From SG8-30 sp963695085 (GTDB lineage: Bacteria; Pseudomonadota; Gammaproteobacteria; Steroidobacterales; Steroidobacteraceae): a DNA stretch of 64,000 nt. The stretch lies in NCBI GenBank assembly GCA_963695085.1, contig CAVOFV010000008.1:248001-312000 (forward strand). The letters are read 5' to 3'. Of the stretch, positions 1 through 8,181 are shown piece after piece; position 1 is the first letter of the stretch, and each line of letters starts with the position of its first letter. The translations under genes were made by a program, and so were the position numbers. Below the pieces are notes generated by a model, which was not told the DNA's origin, made no database searches, and saw nothing but the letters and a program-made list of their open reading frames with translations.

Positions 1-855
1 GCGATTGAGCAGGTAGGCCAGGGAAGAGTTGAACAGGACCTGGATCAGGATTGGCACGGCCAGCAGCGCAATCACCAGCGGCTGGCGCAAGATCGCGTCG
101 CCCTGGAACGCGAACAGCAGGACCAGCGTCGCGAGCAGCGCGACCAGCGACCAGGTGCCCATTGCGTCGACGGCCCTGGCATAGGTCCGCTCGCCCTTGC
201 CGAGCAGCGCGCGCCGCAGTGCCTGGGCGATCGCCAGCGGGATCACGATATACATGACGACCGACACCAGCAGCGTGTCCCACGGCACGGCAATGGCGGA
301 CACGCCGAGCAACAGGCCGACCAGCGGGGCGAAGGCGAACACCATGATCAGGTCGTTCAAGGCCACCTGGGTCAGCGTGAAGTTCGGCTCGCCGCGGGAC
401 AGGTTGCTCCACACGAAGACCATGGCCGTGCAGGGCGCGGCGGCCAGCAGGATCAGCCCCGCGATGTAACTGTCGAGCTGGCCCGGCGGAAGCAACGGGG
501 CGAAGACGTGGCGAATAAAGAGCCAGCCGAGCGCCGCCATCGAGAACGGCTTGACCAGCCAGTTGATGAACAGGGTGACGCCGATGCCTCGTCCATGCTG
601 CCGCACCTCGTGCAGGCGACCGAAGTCGATCTTGACGAGCATGGGGATGATCATGATCCAGATGAGCACGCCGACCGCGACGTTGACCCGGGCCACTTCC
701 AGGTGCGCCACCGCGGTCACGACACCAGGCACGGCCTGCCCGATACCCACGCCCACGACGATGCAGGCGATGACCCACAGCGTCAGGTAGCGCTCAAAGA
801 CCCCCAGCTTCGCCGGCCCTGCCTCCCGACCTGCGATGTCGCATTGAATGCTCAC
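1..855 (-). CDS. acr3: ACR3-family arsenite efflux transporter (C-terminus cut by window edge)
   Basis: Inner-membrane carrier that expels arsenite. The 285 visible residues are hydrophobic with many membrane helices. Family hallmarks include a segment reading AAAPCTAMVFVWSNLSRGEP, which holds the conserved Cys of ACR3 transporters, and a later stretch NDLIMVFAFAPLVG. I chose the GTG at 855 because a GGAGGG ribosome site lies just upstream and the gap to the arsC stop is only 25 bases, so the two form an operon. About 60-80 C-terminal residues are expected beyond position 1. ArsB of the other superfamily looks quite different and is ruled out. Confidence 0.9.
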   Translation of the reverse strand, partial: MSIQCDIAGREAGPAKLGVFERYLTLWVIACIVVGVGIGQAVPGVVTAVAHLEVARVNVAVGVLIWIMIIPMLVKIDFGRLHEVRQHGRGIGVTLFINWLVKPFSMAALGWLFIRHVFAPLLPPGQLDSYIAGLILLAAAPCTAMVFVWSNLSRGEPNFTLTQVALNDLIMVFAFAPLVGLLLGVSAIAVPWDTLLVSVVMYIVIPLAIAQALRRALLGKGERTYARAVDAMGTWSLVALLATLVLLFAFQGDAILRQPLVIALLAVPILIQVLFNSSLAYLLNR

Positions 856-880
856 CAGCAGCCCTCCGCGCCGTGCGTCC

Positions 881-1417
881 TCATGGCGATGTCGGGAGCG
901 GCAGGCTGCGGCCGATCGCGCGCAGCCGGCTTTCGAGTTCCGCGGGCGTCCGGGCATCGGGCGACAGCGCAAGCAGCGCGCGCACCCGATGATCGAGGAC
1001 CGCAAACGCTTCCCTGAACGCGGCCTCGACCTGTTGCGGGGTACCGGACGCGGCCGCCGGGTCCGCGACGCCCCAGTGCGCCGTCACCGGATGTCCCGGC
1101 CAGACCGGGCACACTTCGCCGGCCGCGCTGTCGCAGACGGTGATGACCGCGTCGACACGCGGCGCCCCGGGGCCCGCGAACTCCTGCCAGCTCTTGCTGC
1201 GCGCAGTCCCGGCCGGGATGCCCAGTTCTTCGAGCAGCGCGAGGGCGTTCGGGTTGACCCGGCCGGCCGGGTGGCTGCCCGCGCTGAAGGCCCGCACACG
1301 GCCACGGCCGAGGTGATTGAACAGCGCCTCGAGGAGGATGCTGCGCGCGGAATTGCCGGTGCACAGGCAGAGGATGGTCAATGCCGGCGCCGATGCCTGG
1401 GAATCCGCTTGCTGCAT
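881..1417 (-). CDS. arsC: Arsenate reductase, low-molecular-weight phosphatase fold
   Basis: Reduces arsenate to arsenite, which the downstream ACR3 pump then exports. The 178-residue protein has a CX5R phosphate loop, CTGNSAR, starting at Cys19, and a resolving pair at Cys95 and Cys103 within VCDSAAGEVCPVWPG. That is the thioredoxin-coupled ArsC pattern. Its first dozen residues are a variable extension. It is the first gene of a two-gene arsenic operon; no ArsR repressor gene is present beside it, since the upstream neighbour is a divergent MFS gene 207 bases away. Regulation is therefore not visible here. Confidence 0.92.
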   Translation of the reverse strand: MQQADSQASAPALTILCLCTGNSARSILLEALFNHLGRGRVRAFSAGSHPAGRVNPNALALLEELGIPAGTARSKSWQEFAGPGAPRVDAVITVCDSAAGEVCPVWPGHPVTAHWGVADPAAASGTPQQVEAAFREAFAVLDHRVRALLALSPDARTPAELESRLRAIGRSLPLPTSP

Positions 1418-1624
1418 CGATCAGTGCCTCGCAACGCCACAGGACCCCGCCGTCTACCGCGCGCGAATCGCTGTCCGACCTGTCGGCAAACAGCGCACCA
1501 CCACAGCCGTGCTTCGGCGCGTTCCGTCCCGGTTGCGGCCAAGGTAGCAGGAACCATGCGGCGAAGCGCTTGCTGCTAACCGAAACTGCCCGCAAGATTG
1601 CCTGACGGTGTCCAGTATTCCCGC

Positions 1625-3139
1625 ATGAGCAGGCGCGCACTCGGCCGACGGCTGATCGCGGGTTCGGCCGCCATCGGCGCGCTCGGACCTTTCGGCATGC
1701 ACGTACTGCTGCCGGCCCTGCCATCGATCGCCGTCGATTTCAGCGCCAGCGCCTCGACCGTGCAACTCCTGATCAGCCTGTCGCTGGTGGCCATCGCCTT
1801 CGGCAACCTGATGGTTGCGCCGCTGTCCGACCGCTTCGGGCGCCGCTCCGTCATCGTCGCCGGGCTGGCACTGTTCATGGCCGGCAGCCTCGCCGGCTTG
1901 CTGGCGCCGTCGCTCGACACGCTGATCGCGGCCCGCATCGTGCAGGCATTCGGCGGCGGCGCGGCGATGGCCGTCGCGCGCGCCTCCATTACCGATTTCT
2001 TCGGTGTCGGCCGCTCGGCGAACGCGCTGGCGACCATGGCGACCGCGGTGCTCGTGGTGCCGATGCTGGCGCCGATCCTGGGCGGCTTTACGGTCGAGTC
2101 GGCGGGTTGGCGCGCCGCATTCGGGCTGGCGCTGGCGCTGGGAGCGGTGGTCTTCTACTTCGTCCTGACACAGGTGGAGGAAACCCACGTCGCGACGCGT
2201 TCTGCCGGCCCGTCGCTGCAGACCTTCATCAGCTACCGCCGCCTGCTCGGATCCAGCGACTACCTCGGCTTCGTGGCATTCGGCTCCTGCATGATGGGCG
2301 CGGTGACGGTGTTCATCACCTCGGCGCCGTACGTGGCGATCGACGTGCTCGGCGTCAGTCCTTCGAACTACGGCCTGTTGTTCTTCCTGCCGGCGTTCGC
2401 CGCGTTCGCGGGCTTCTTCTACACCGCACGCATGGCGCACCGCATCGGCGGCGGGCGCATGATGCGGACCGGTGCCGCGCTGTCGGTTGCCGGCGCGGCC
2501 GCGCTCGTCGGCGGCGCGTTGCTGGGCATCACCCACCCGCTGGCGCTGTTTCTTCCCGGCATGCTGGTGTGCGGCGGCAACGCGCTGGCGGCGCCGAATT
2601 CGACGACTGGCGCAATCATGTCAGCCCCGGACGTGGCGGGCGCCGCCTCGGGCATGCTTGGCTTCATGCAACTGCTGGTGGGTGCCGCCGCGACGCAGCT
2701 GGTTGCGGAGTTTGCCAACCAGACGCCCTACCCGTTGATTGCGGCGATCTCGGCGCTCAGCCTCGGCGCAATGGCATTGCTGCCCCGGCTGTCGCGTCCG
2801 CAGCCCGGGTCTGGGCCCGGGTCCGGCAAGCCTGACCGTCAGTCCTTGCTGACGACGGCCGGACCGACCCGGTACTGGAACCGGACCGCGCCGAACGCAA
2901 CGGTGTCGCCGTCCACCAGCACGGCGCGCCGCACGCGCACCATGTTGACGTACACGCCATTGGTGCTGCAGGCATCGTCGACGACGGTCGAGCCGCGCTC
3001 GAGGTACAGCACCGCGTGCAGGCGGCTCGCCGTGGCGTCCGTGATGCGCACATCCGCCTCGACGCCACGCCCGACGTACATGCGCCGCGACGCCAGCTCG
3101 CAGACTTCCTCGCGCTCCGGGTCGAGCGAAATCAGGTAA
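1625..3139 (+). CDS. MFS drug transporter, Bcr/CflA-like, with a suspicious C-terminal tail
   Basis: Proton-driven multidrug exporter of the inner membrane. Twelve hydrophobic segments fill roughly the first 395 residues, with the MFS motif A seen as APLSDRFGRRSV after the second helix. I prefer the ATG at 1625 over an upstream TTG at 1598; neither has a strong ribosome site. The reading frame then runs about 100 residues further, into a Ser/Thr/Arg-rich tail that is antisense to the FHA domain of the convergent gene. A different frame would stop at 2835, 4 bases short of that gene's stop. A one-base frame error near 2800-2830 is likely, and the true protein probably ends near 2835. Confidence 0.8.
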   Translation: MSRRALGRRLIAGSAAIGALGPFGMHVLLPALPSIAVDFSASASTVQLLISLSLVAIAFGNLMVAPLSDRFGRRSVIVAGLALFMAGSLAGLLAPSLDTLIAARIVQAFGGGAAMAVARASITDFFGVGRSANALATMATAVLVVPMLAPILGGFTVESAGWRAAFGLALALGAVVFYFVLTQVEETHVATRSAGPSLQTFISYRRLLGSSDYLGFVAFGSCMMGAVTVFITSAPYVAIDVLGVSPSNYGLLFFLPAFAAFAGFFYTARMAHRIGGGRMMRTGAALSVAGAAALVGGALLGITHPLALFLPGMLVCGGNALAAPNSTTGAIMSAPDVAGAASGMLGFMQLLVGAAATQLVAEFANQTPYPLIAAISALSLGAMALLPRLSRPQPGSGPGSGKPDRQSLLTTAGPTRYWNRTAPNATVSPSTSTARRTRTMLTYTPLVLQASSTTVEPRSRYSTACRRLAVASVMRTSASTPRPTYMRRDASSQTSSRSGSSEIR

Positions 3140-4146
3140 CGCCGGATTCCCTCGGTGGTGCGGCGACGGCGCTCCCTGGCCGGCACCTTGGCCGCGGCAA
3201 TCCGCATGCGCCGCTCGCGCAGCCGGCGCTTGCCGGGCGTCGCAGCGGGCCCGGCGGCCTGCCGTTCGTCGACCGGCGCAGCCTTCACGTCCGGTGGCTC
3301 ATCGACCGCCAGCGTGGGTTCCTCGCTGCCGGGCACCGGCATGCCCGCTTCGTCGAGTTCGCCGCCCGTCGACTTGCCCAGCAACTTGCCGAAGCCGGTC
3401 TTGAATTCATCCTGCAATTGCAGCCGCCTTGCGGACTGCGTCAGCCGGGCCAGCAGCTTGGCCACCTGCGAGCCCCGCGCCGCCAGCGCATCGGCCAGTT
3501 CCGCCCGCTCGCGCTCCAGGCGCTCAGCGTGTTCGCGCGCGGCCTGCAAGCCCTCGCCACGCTCGGCGAGCTGCTGCCGGAGGCTGCTCACGACGCTGGT
3601 GGACCCGGCATCGGCGCCGGTCGTCCCGACTGCGTTCCGCGCCGGCAACGCCGGAACCGTGTCGTAATCGTCGGCGCCGAATCGCGCCCGCAGTTCTTCG
3701 GACTCGAGCGTCAGCGAGGCGATCTGCGTCTCCTGCTCCGTCAGTTCTTCCTCTTTCGCGCGCAACAGCGCGCGGCTTTTCTCGAGCTGCTCCTGCAGCG
3801 CCGTCTCGCGCTCTGCCGCCGCGCGGCGCAGGCCGGCCAGTTCCGCGGCCAGATGCAGGTGCTCGTCTTCCAGGTCGGCAAGCTGGTCGTGTGCCTCATC
3901 GCCCGACTCGCCAGGGTGCCATTCCAGGACGTCGTCGTCCTCGACGAAGAGCGCCTCATGGTCGTCGCCCGGTCTTACTATTTCCCAGCCCAGGTTGCCG
4001 ATGGTGGTCGGCGGACGCGAAGCGAGTTCGATGCGCTCGATGTCGATCGGCTCATCGACTTCGATGCCGTCCTTGCCGGCGTGACGCTCGGTCACGCGGC
4101 CCTCGGCCAGTTCATCAGGCTCTTCGATGGTGAGCTCGTCTTTCAT
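2839..4146 (-). CDS. Coiled-coil protein with C-terminal FHA domain
   Basis: A 435-residue cytoplasmic protein. It has an acidic N-terminal third, then a long Ala/Glu/Leu/Arg-rich coiled coil (about residues 95-260), a basic linker, and a C-terminal FHA domain over roughly the last 100 residues. The phosphothreonine-binding signature is intact: VGRG, then SRLHA, then STNGVYVN. The ATG at 4146 is preferred over an upstream start because AAGGGGAA lies just before it. FHA domains read Ser/Thr phosphorylation, but no kinase or phosphatase gene adjoins this one, so its partner is unknown. It converges on the MFS gene and shares DNA with that gene's doubtful tail. Confidence 0.85.
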   Translation of the reverse strand: MKDELTIEEPDELAEGRVTERHAGKDGIEVDEPIDIERIELASRPPTTIGNLGWEIVRPGDDHEALFVEDDDVLEWHPGESGDEAHDQLADLEDEHLHLAAELAGLRRAAAERETALQEQLEKSRALLRAKEEELTEQETQIASLTLESEELRARFGADDYDTVPALPARNAVGTTGADAGSTSVVSSLRQQLAERGEGLQAAREHAERLERERAELADALAARGSQVAKLLARLTQSARRLQLQDEFKTGFGKLLGKSTGGELDEAGMPVPGSEEPTLAVDEPPDVKAAPVDERQAAGPAATPGKRRLRERRMRIAAAKVPARERRRRTTEGIRRYLISLDPEREEVCELASRRMYVGRGVEADVRITDATASRLHAVLYLERGSTVVDDACSTNGVYVNMVRVRRAVLVDGDTVAFGAVRFQYRVGPAVVSKD

Positions 4147-4318
4147 GGACCAGTTCCCCTTCGGCCGCGGCTCCGGGCCCGTATCAAGCAGGCACAACAC
4201 GACGCCGCTTGCACGGGTACGTAACGCATTTGTTACGCGTATCACAGCACAAGTAATGCCTCAGGTCACCCATCAGTTCGATGGATTGACATAAGTGACG
4301 TCCCGATCAGGGATATGT

Positions 4319-4909
4319 TCAGCGCAGAAAAGAACGAACCTGGCTCGCCATTTCGTCCGGCGCCGCCTCGAGTGCGTCGTCGCCGAGGCCCGGCATGTCG
4401 AGCATGTTTGCATCGGGCAGCAGCACGCGGACTTCCGGCGTGAGATCCCACCGTGCATCCTTGGGCCTGAGCACCAGGACCGGCTGCACCAGCCCGGACA
4501 GCTGGCCCGGCACCTCGGCTGCCGCCGCCGCTACCGGAGCCGAAACGAACACGACACGGCGAACCTGGTCCGGCCGGGCCATGGCAAGTTCGGCTGCGAC
4601 CTGGCCGCCCCATTGGTGGCCGAGGACGTCTACCAGCCGCAGGCGCATCTGGTCGAGGAAGTCGGCGACAGCGATCGCGCACTCGGCAACGCCCGCGCGC
4701 TGCGGGCCAGGGTCCGATTCGCCAAAGCCGGGGAGGTCCGGGGCATAGACGGACCGGTCGCCGCCCAACCCGGCCAGCAGGCCGCCGAATACCCTGCTCG
4801 TTTCACGCTCGCCATGCAGGCACACCAGCGGAGTCAGCTCGTCGAATCCGCCGCTCGGCGGAAATGCGCTGCGCAGGTGCAGCTGTCCGTGCCGCCAATC
4901 CACGTACAT
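4319..4909 (-). CDS. Alpha/beta-hydrolase-fold protein lacking the catalytic nucleophile
   Basis: The fold is recognisable from VCLHGE (oxyanion-hole segment), YAPDLPGFGESD and the nucleophile elbow VLGHQWGGQ. The elbow normally reads G-x-S/D-x-G, but here residue 99 is Gln. The usual late His motif (GH before the last helix) is also absent; the end reads MPGLGDDALEAAPDEM. At 196 residues from the ATG at 4909 it is short for the family, with no room for a full cap domain. An upstream ATG at 4960 would add 17 residues. It is probably a non-catalytic binding or scaffolding protein. It is followed by the FHA gene on the same strand. Confidence 0.72.
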   Translation of the reverse strand: MYVDWRHGQLHLRSAFPPSGGFDELTPLVCLHGERETSRVFGGLLAGLGGDRSVYAPDLPGFGESDPGPQRAGVAECAIAVADFLDQMRLRLVDVLGHQWGGQVAAELAMARPDQVRRVVFVSAPVAAAAAEVPGQLSGLVQPVLVLRPKDARWDLTPEVRVLLPDANMLDMPGLGDDALEAAPDEMASQVRSFLR

Positions 4910-5080
4910 CCTGCGTTGATTGACCGCGAACGCCTGCTTGTTCCTGCCTGGTCGAGTCATGCCGGGGTGGCTCCGAGTTACACAGGCTGCCCGCCTGCCG
5001 TTGACGCCGGAACATTGCCACGCCACGCCCGTCCCGCGGCGTGAATGCAGACACGGTTTGCGCACATGCCCGGTGCCGGA

Positions 5081-5488
5081 TCAGTCGTATTCGTCGTACT
5101 TGCGGGCCTGGCCGCGAACCTGCCCGGCCGGGTATTTCCGCTCGTTGTCGGCGACCTTGCTGGCGGCCGCCTGGAGCAGGTCCACACCCAGCCGGTCGGC
5201 CAGCCTGACCAGGTAAACAAGCACGTCCGCCAGTTCATCCGCGGCCCGGCGGCGGCTGGTGTCGTCCAGCGCGGCGCTCTGTTCCTCGGTCAGCCACTGG
5301 AAGATCTCGACCAGTTCGGCCGCCTCTACCGAGAGCGCCATCGCGAGGTTCTTCGGACTATGGAATTGCTCCCAGTCGCGCTCGTCGGCGAAACGCCGCA
5401 AGCGCAGCCTGAGCGCCTCGAGATCACGCAGGTCGCCGGGACCCTGGTCCGGAACGGGAGAGCCTGCCTGGATGTCGCGTGAGGCCAT
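5081..5488 (-). CDS. MazG-like nucleotide pyrophosphohydrolase
   Basis: Small all-alpha NTP pyrophosphohydrolase of the MazG/dCTPase (RS21-C6-like) group, which hydrolyses non-canonical or excess (d)NTPs to NMP and pyrophosphate in the cytoplasm. The 135-residue length fits the single-domain form. The metal-binding acidic residues are in place: Glu55 and Glu58 in SVEAAELVEIFQWL, and Glu85 and Asp88 in DELADVLVYLV. The substrate cannot be told from sequence. The Lys/Arg-rich tail ending in KYDEYD is typical of the family. The next gene downstream on this strand is the alpha/beta-hydrolase-like gene, about 170 bases away. Confidence 0.9.
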   Translation of the reverse strand: MASRDIQAGSPVPDQGPGDLRDLEALRLRLRRFADERDWEQFHSPKNLAMALSVEAAELVEIFQWLTEEQSAALDDTSRRRAADELADVLVYLVRLADRLGVDLLQAAASKVADNERKYPAGQVRGQARKYDEYD

Positions 5489-5634
5489 GACGAAGGTGAT
5501 TATCGGACACGGCGGCCGCCGGCGCGACTACCGGCCCGTCAGCGCAGCCTCGAGCAGTGGCACGGCACCGCGGAGAAGGGCTCCGATCCGTCCTGCTACA
5601 CTGATTTCCGGCAGAGACTCTGCAAGGGGGGGCC

Positions 5635-6063
5635 ATGCAAACCGTCAGGTCATTGCTCGAGGGCAAGCCGGCGGCGCTCTATACCGTGGACGCGGAAGAT
5701 CCGGTGCGGGTCGCCATCCAGCTGATGGCGGACCACCACATCGGTGCGTTACCGGTCATGCGCGGCGCCGAGCTGGCGGGCATCATTTCCGAGCGCGACT
5801 ATGCCCGCAAGGTGGTGCTGCTGGGTCGCAATTCCAGGGAAACGCAGGTGTGGCAGATCATGACTGCGCCGGTCACGACCGTCGGTCCAGACGATAGCGT
5901 GCAACATTGCATGAAGCTGATGACGGAGAACCGGTTCCGTCACCTGCCGGTCGTGGACGCGGGAAAGCTCACGGGCATGATCTCGATCGGCGACTGCGTA
6001 CGGGCCGTGATCGAGGCCCAGCAGCACGAGATTGACGACCTGAAGCGCTACATCTCGACCTAG
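5635..6063 (+). CDS. CBS-domain pair protein
   Basis: A 142-residue stand-alone Bateman module: two CBS domains (about residues 12-62 and 75-130) and little else. Each repeat shows the typical ends, HIGALPVMRGAELAGIISERDY and FRHLPVVDAGKLTGMISIGD. Such proteins bind adenosine nucleotides (AMP, ATP, NAD or SAM) and regulate partners, but there is no fused effector here and no obvious partner beside it. The ATG follows an AAGGGGGGG ribosome site at a good distance. It is transcribed alone, divergently from the MazG-like gene. Confidence 0.9.
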   Translation: MQTVRSLLEGKPAALYTVDAEDPVRVAIQLMADHHIGALPVMRGAELAGIISERDYARKVVLLGRNSRETQVWQIMTAPVTTVGPDDSVQHCMKLMTENRFRHLPVVDAGKLTGMISIGDCVRAVIEAQQHEIDDLKRYIST

Positions 6064-6212
6064 GACGGCGCAACACGAAGCACGATCGGCGGGATTCTCG
6101 AAACCGAACTTCCACCAAGCGCATCAGCGGGTTAGACAACCCAGGTCAACAGACGTCTGGGACAGGCCTGGCTGACCCGATCCGGGCCGGATGGCGCCGG
6201 GACGGCCGTGTC

Positions 6213-6240
6213 TTGACAGCTAACGGCAATCCGATACATT
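6213..6240 (+). promoter_or_regulatory. Sigma-70-type promoter for the secreted protein at 6268
   Basis: A perfect -35 hexamer TTGACA (6213-6218) is followed after 16 bases by TACATT (6235-6240), a four-of-six match to the -10 consensus. It sits 28 bases before the ATG at 6268, and a G-rich ribosome site lies between. The match is by eye only. Confidence 0.5.
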
Positions 6241-6267
6241 TTCTCGCACCTCGGGGGGGGTCAAGAA

Positions 6268-7017
6268 ATGCGTCTCACATCACGTCATGTCGCGAGCGCG
6301 CTCGCGATCTGCCTGCTGGCAATTACGATTCCTGCCTACGCCGCCAGCTGCCTGCTGTTCCCGCTCTCCTGCCTCAAGCCGAAGAAGAAATACGGCGAGG
6401 AAATGGAAGCGCTCGTCCTGAACATCAGCGGCAAGCAAACGGAGGTCTACGAAGTCGGGCCCGGTTACGTACACGGGACACTCGACACCACGCGGGTCTG
6501 GTACATCTGGTTCAAGGTCGGCGAGACGCTGTATCAGGCGCGCCGTGATGAAACCCTGCTGCAGATGGGTTACAAGCCGAAGCGCGAAGAATGGGTCGGC
6601 AAGACCGCGACCTTGCGCTTTCGCGACCAGAAGTTCATGGGCATCAAGAGCGCATGGGCGGTATTCGATCGCGGCAAAGGCAAGGAGTGGGAATTCGTGC
6701 TCGCCAGCATCATCGGCCCGGACGGCGTAGATGAATGCAAGGGCCATGCGATGTGTCCGTACCAGGCCGAGATAGATCGTCCCAGGCGTGAAGAGGACCA
6801 ACTCGCGAAACTGGCGAAGACCGGCGGCAAGTCCGCGAGCGACGTGGCACCGATGCCGGTCGAGTTGCCCGAAGCGCCGGTGTCGGAAGCGGCAGCAGCC
6901 GCTGTCGCCCCGGAATCAAACGCAATGCCGGCTGAAGCCACTACGGCGGAACAACCCACGCCGGAGGCGGAACCTGCCGCGGAAGCACCGACCGATGCGC
7001 CGCCGCCGACGTCCTAA
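6268..7017 (+). CDS. Secreted protein of unknown function with Ala/Glu/Pro-rich tail
   Basis: I do not recognise this family. The 249-residue product starts with a clear Sec signal (basic MRLTSRHVAS, a hydrophobic core, then a cut after AYA). The mature part opens with two Cys and a lysine cluster (SCLKPKKKYGEE). A folded-looking core runs from about residue 40 to 165, rich in Trp and Tyr, with a further Cys pair in DECKGHAMCPY. The last 70 residues are low-complexity Ala/Pro/Glu/Thr and probably disordered. It stands alone between a CBS gene and a convergent glyoxalase gene, with its own strong-looking promoter. A periplasmic location is the best guess. Confidence 0.78.
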   Translation: MRLTSRHVASALAICLLAITIPAYAASCLLFPLSCLKPKKKYGEEMEALVLNISGKQTEVYEVGPGYVHGTLDTTRVWYIWFKVGETLYQARRDETLLQMGYKPKREEWVGKTATLRFRDQKFMGIKSAWAVFDRGKGKEWEFVLASIIGPDGVDECKGHAMCPYQAEIDRPRREEDQLAKLAKTGGKSASDVAPMPVELPEAPVSEAAAAAVAPESNAMPAEATTAEQPTPEAEPAAEAPTDAPPPTS

Positions 7018-7067
7018 GGAAGGGGGCTGACCCTTCGGGACCGGCAACGACGGCGCAGCGCGTCCGT

Positions 7068-7490
7068 TCACCACTGGCCCGTATTCGCCATGGACTTCCA
7101 TGGCTCGGCTGGCGCCAGCGCCTTGCCCTTCTGCAGCAACTCGATGGAGATGCCATCGGGAGACTTCACAAAAGCCATGCGGCCGTCACGCGGCGGGCGG
7201 TTGATGACAACCCCGGCCTGCAGCAGGCGCCCGCAAAAAGCGTGGATGTCGTCCACCTCGTACGCCAGGTGCCCGAACGCCCGGCCCAGGCCGTATTCCT
7301 CAGGGTCCCAGTTGAAGGTCAGCTCGAGCAGCGCGCGCTGTTCGTCGCCCGGCGCCGCCAGGAAGACCAGCGTGAACCGGCCCTGTTCACTGTCGTGGCG
7401 CCGTATTTCCTGCAGCCCCAACTTGCCGCAATAGAAATCGAGCGACGCCTGCAGGTCGCTGACGCGCACCATCGTGTGCAGATACCTCAT
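7068..7490 (-). CDS. gloA: Lactoylglutathione lyase (glyoxalase I)
   Basis: Converts the methylglyoxal-glutathione hemithioacetal to S-lactoylglutathione, the first step of methylglyoxal detoxification in the cytosol. The 140-residue VOC protein has all four metal ligands of bacterial GloA: His5 (YLHTMVRV), Glu56 (LLELTFNW), His74 (FGHLAYEV) and Glu117 (SIELLQ). The length matches the short, typically nickel-activated bacterial class. It is transcribed on its own, towards the secreted protein gene; no glyoxalase II gene is adjacent. Confidence 0.95.
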   Translation of the reverse strand: MRYLHTMVRVSDLQASLDFYCGKLGLQEIRRHDSEQGRFTLVFLAAPGDEQRALLELTFNWDPEEYGLGRAFGHLAYEVDDIHAFCGRLLQAGVVINRPPRDGRMAFVKSPDGISIELLQKGKALAPAEPWKSMANTGQW

Positions 7491-7631
7491 GGCTTCCTCC
7501 GTGTCCCGTCACGATGATGCCTGCTTCGACTGCGGCCGTCACGCCGGGGACGCTTGAGCTTTTCGACGTTAGCGCCGAGACTTTCCGGCAACGGTTGCGC
7601 TGCGCGACCGCTGCTGCGGAGTGCCCCGCCC

Positions 7632-8168
7632 ATGCCGCTCTTGATCGCCACCACCGCGGACATCGCCGACATCGTGGCGCTCGTCGAGTCCGCCTTTCGC
7701 GGCGACGCGAGCCGTGCCGGCTGGACGACCGAGGCAGACTTCCTCGACGGGCGACGGACCGGCCCCGACGAGATCGAGGTGATCATTGCGGACCCGAAGC
7801 AGCGCGTGCTGCTGGAACGGGATGACGCCGCCGCGCTGAGCGCCAGTGTCGTGGTCAGCCGCGACGGCGATACGGCGTCGTTCGGCATGCTGGCAGTCGC
7901 GCCCACGCGGCAGGGTGCGGGAACCGGCCGCCGCGTACTGCACGACGTCGAGCACTGGGTGACCGTCCACTGGAAGTCGCGGCGCATGCGCATGAAGGTC
8001 ATCGCGCAGCGAGCGGAACTGATTGCCTGGTACGAGCGGCGCGGTTACCGGCTGACCGGCGAGTCGGAGCCGTTTTATTACGGCGACGAGCGATTCGGCC
8101 TGCCCAGGCGTCCCGATCTGAAGTTCGCCGTCATGGAGAAGGATCTGAGCGGCATAGGAACCGGCTGA
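7632..8168 (+). CDS. GNAT-family N-acetyltransferase
   Basis: Acetyl-CoA-dependent acyltransferase of unknown substrate. The 178-residue protein shows the GNAT core: FGMLAVAPTRQGAGTGRRVL matches motif A with its R/Q-x-x-G-x-G loop, and ELIAWYERRGYRLTGE matches motif B. I chose the ATG at 7632 over an in-frame start at 7554, because the extra 26 residues look like untranslated DNA and GCGGAG precedes 7632. It is divergent from gloA and converges on the amine oxidase gene with a 13-base gap. Confidence 0.88.
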   Translation: MPLLIATTADIADIVALVESAFRGDASRAGWTTEADFLDGRRTGPDEIEVIIADPKQRVLLERDDAAALSASVVVSRDGDTASFGMLAVAPTRQGAGTGRRVLHDVEHWVTVHWKSRRMRMKVIAQRAELIAWYERRGYRLTGESEPFYYGDERFGLPRRPDLKFAVMEKDLSGIGTG

Positions 8169-8181
8169 ACAACGGAACCGG

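Noticed and set aside
1454..2536. Long open frame on the - strand through the MFS gene
   Set aside because: Its product is His/Arg/Gln-rich without any fold, and the + strand frame has clear membrane helices and MFS motifs. High-GC DNA leaves such antisense frames open by chance.
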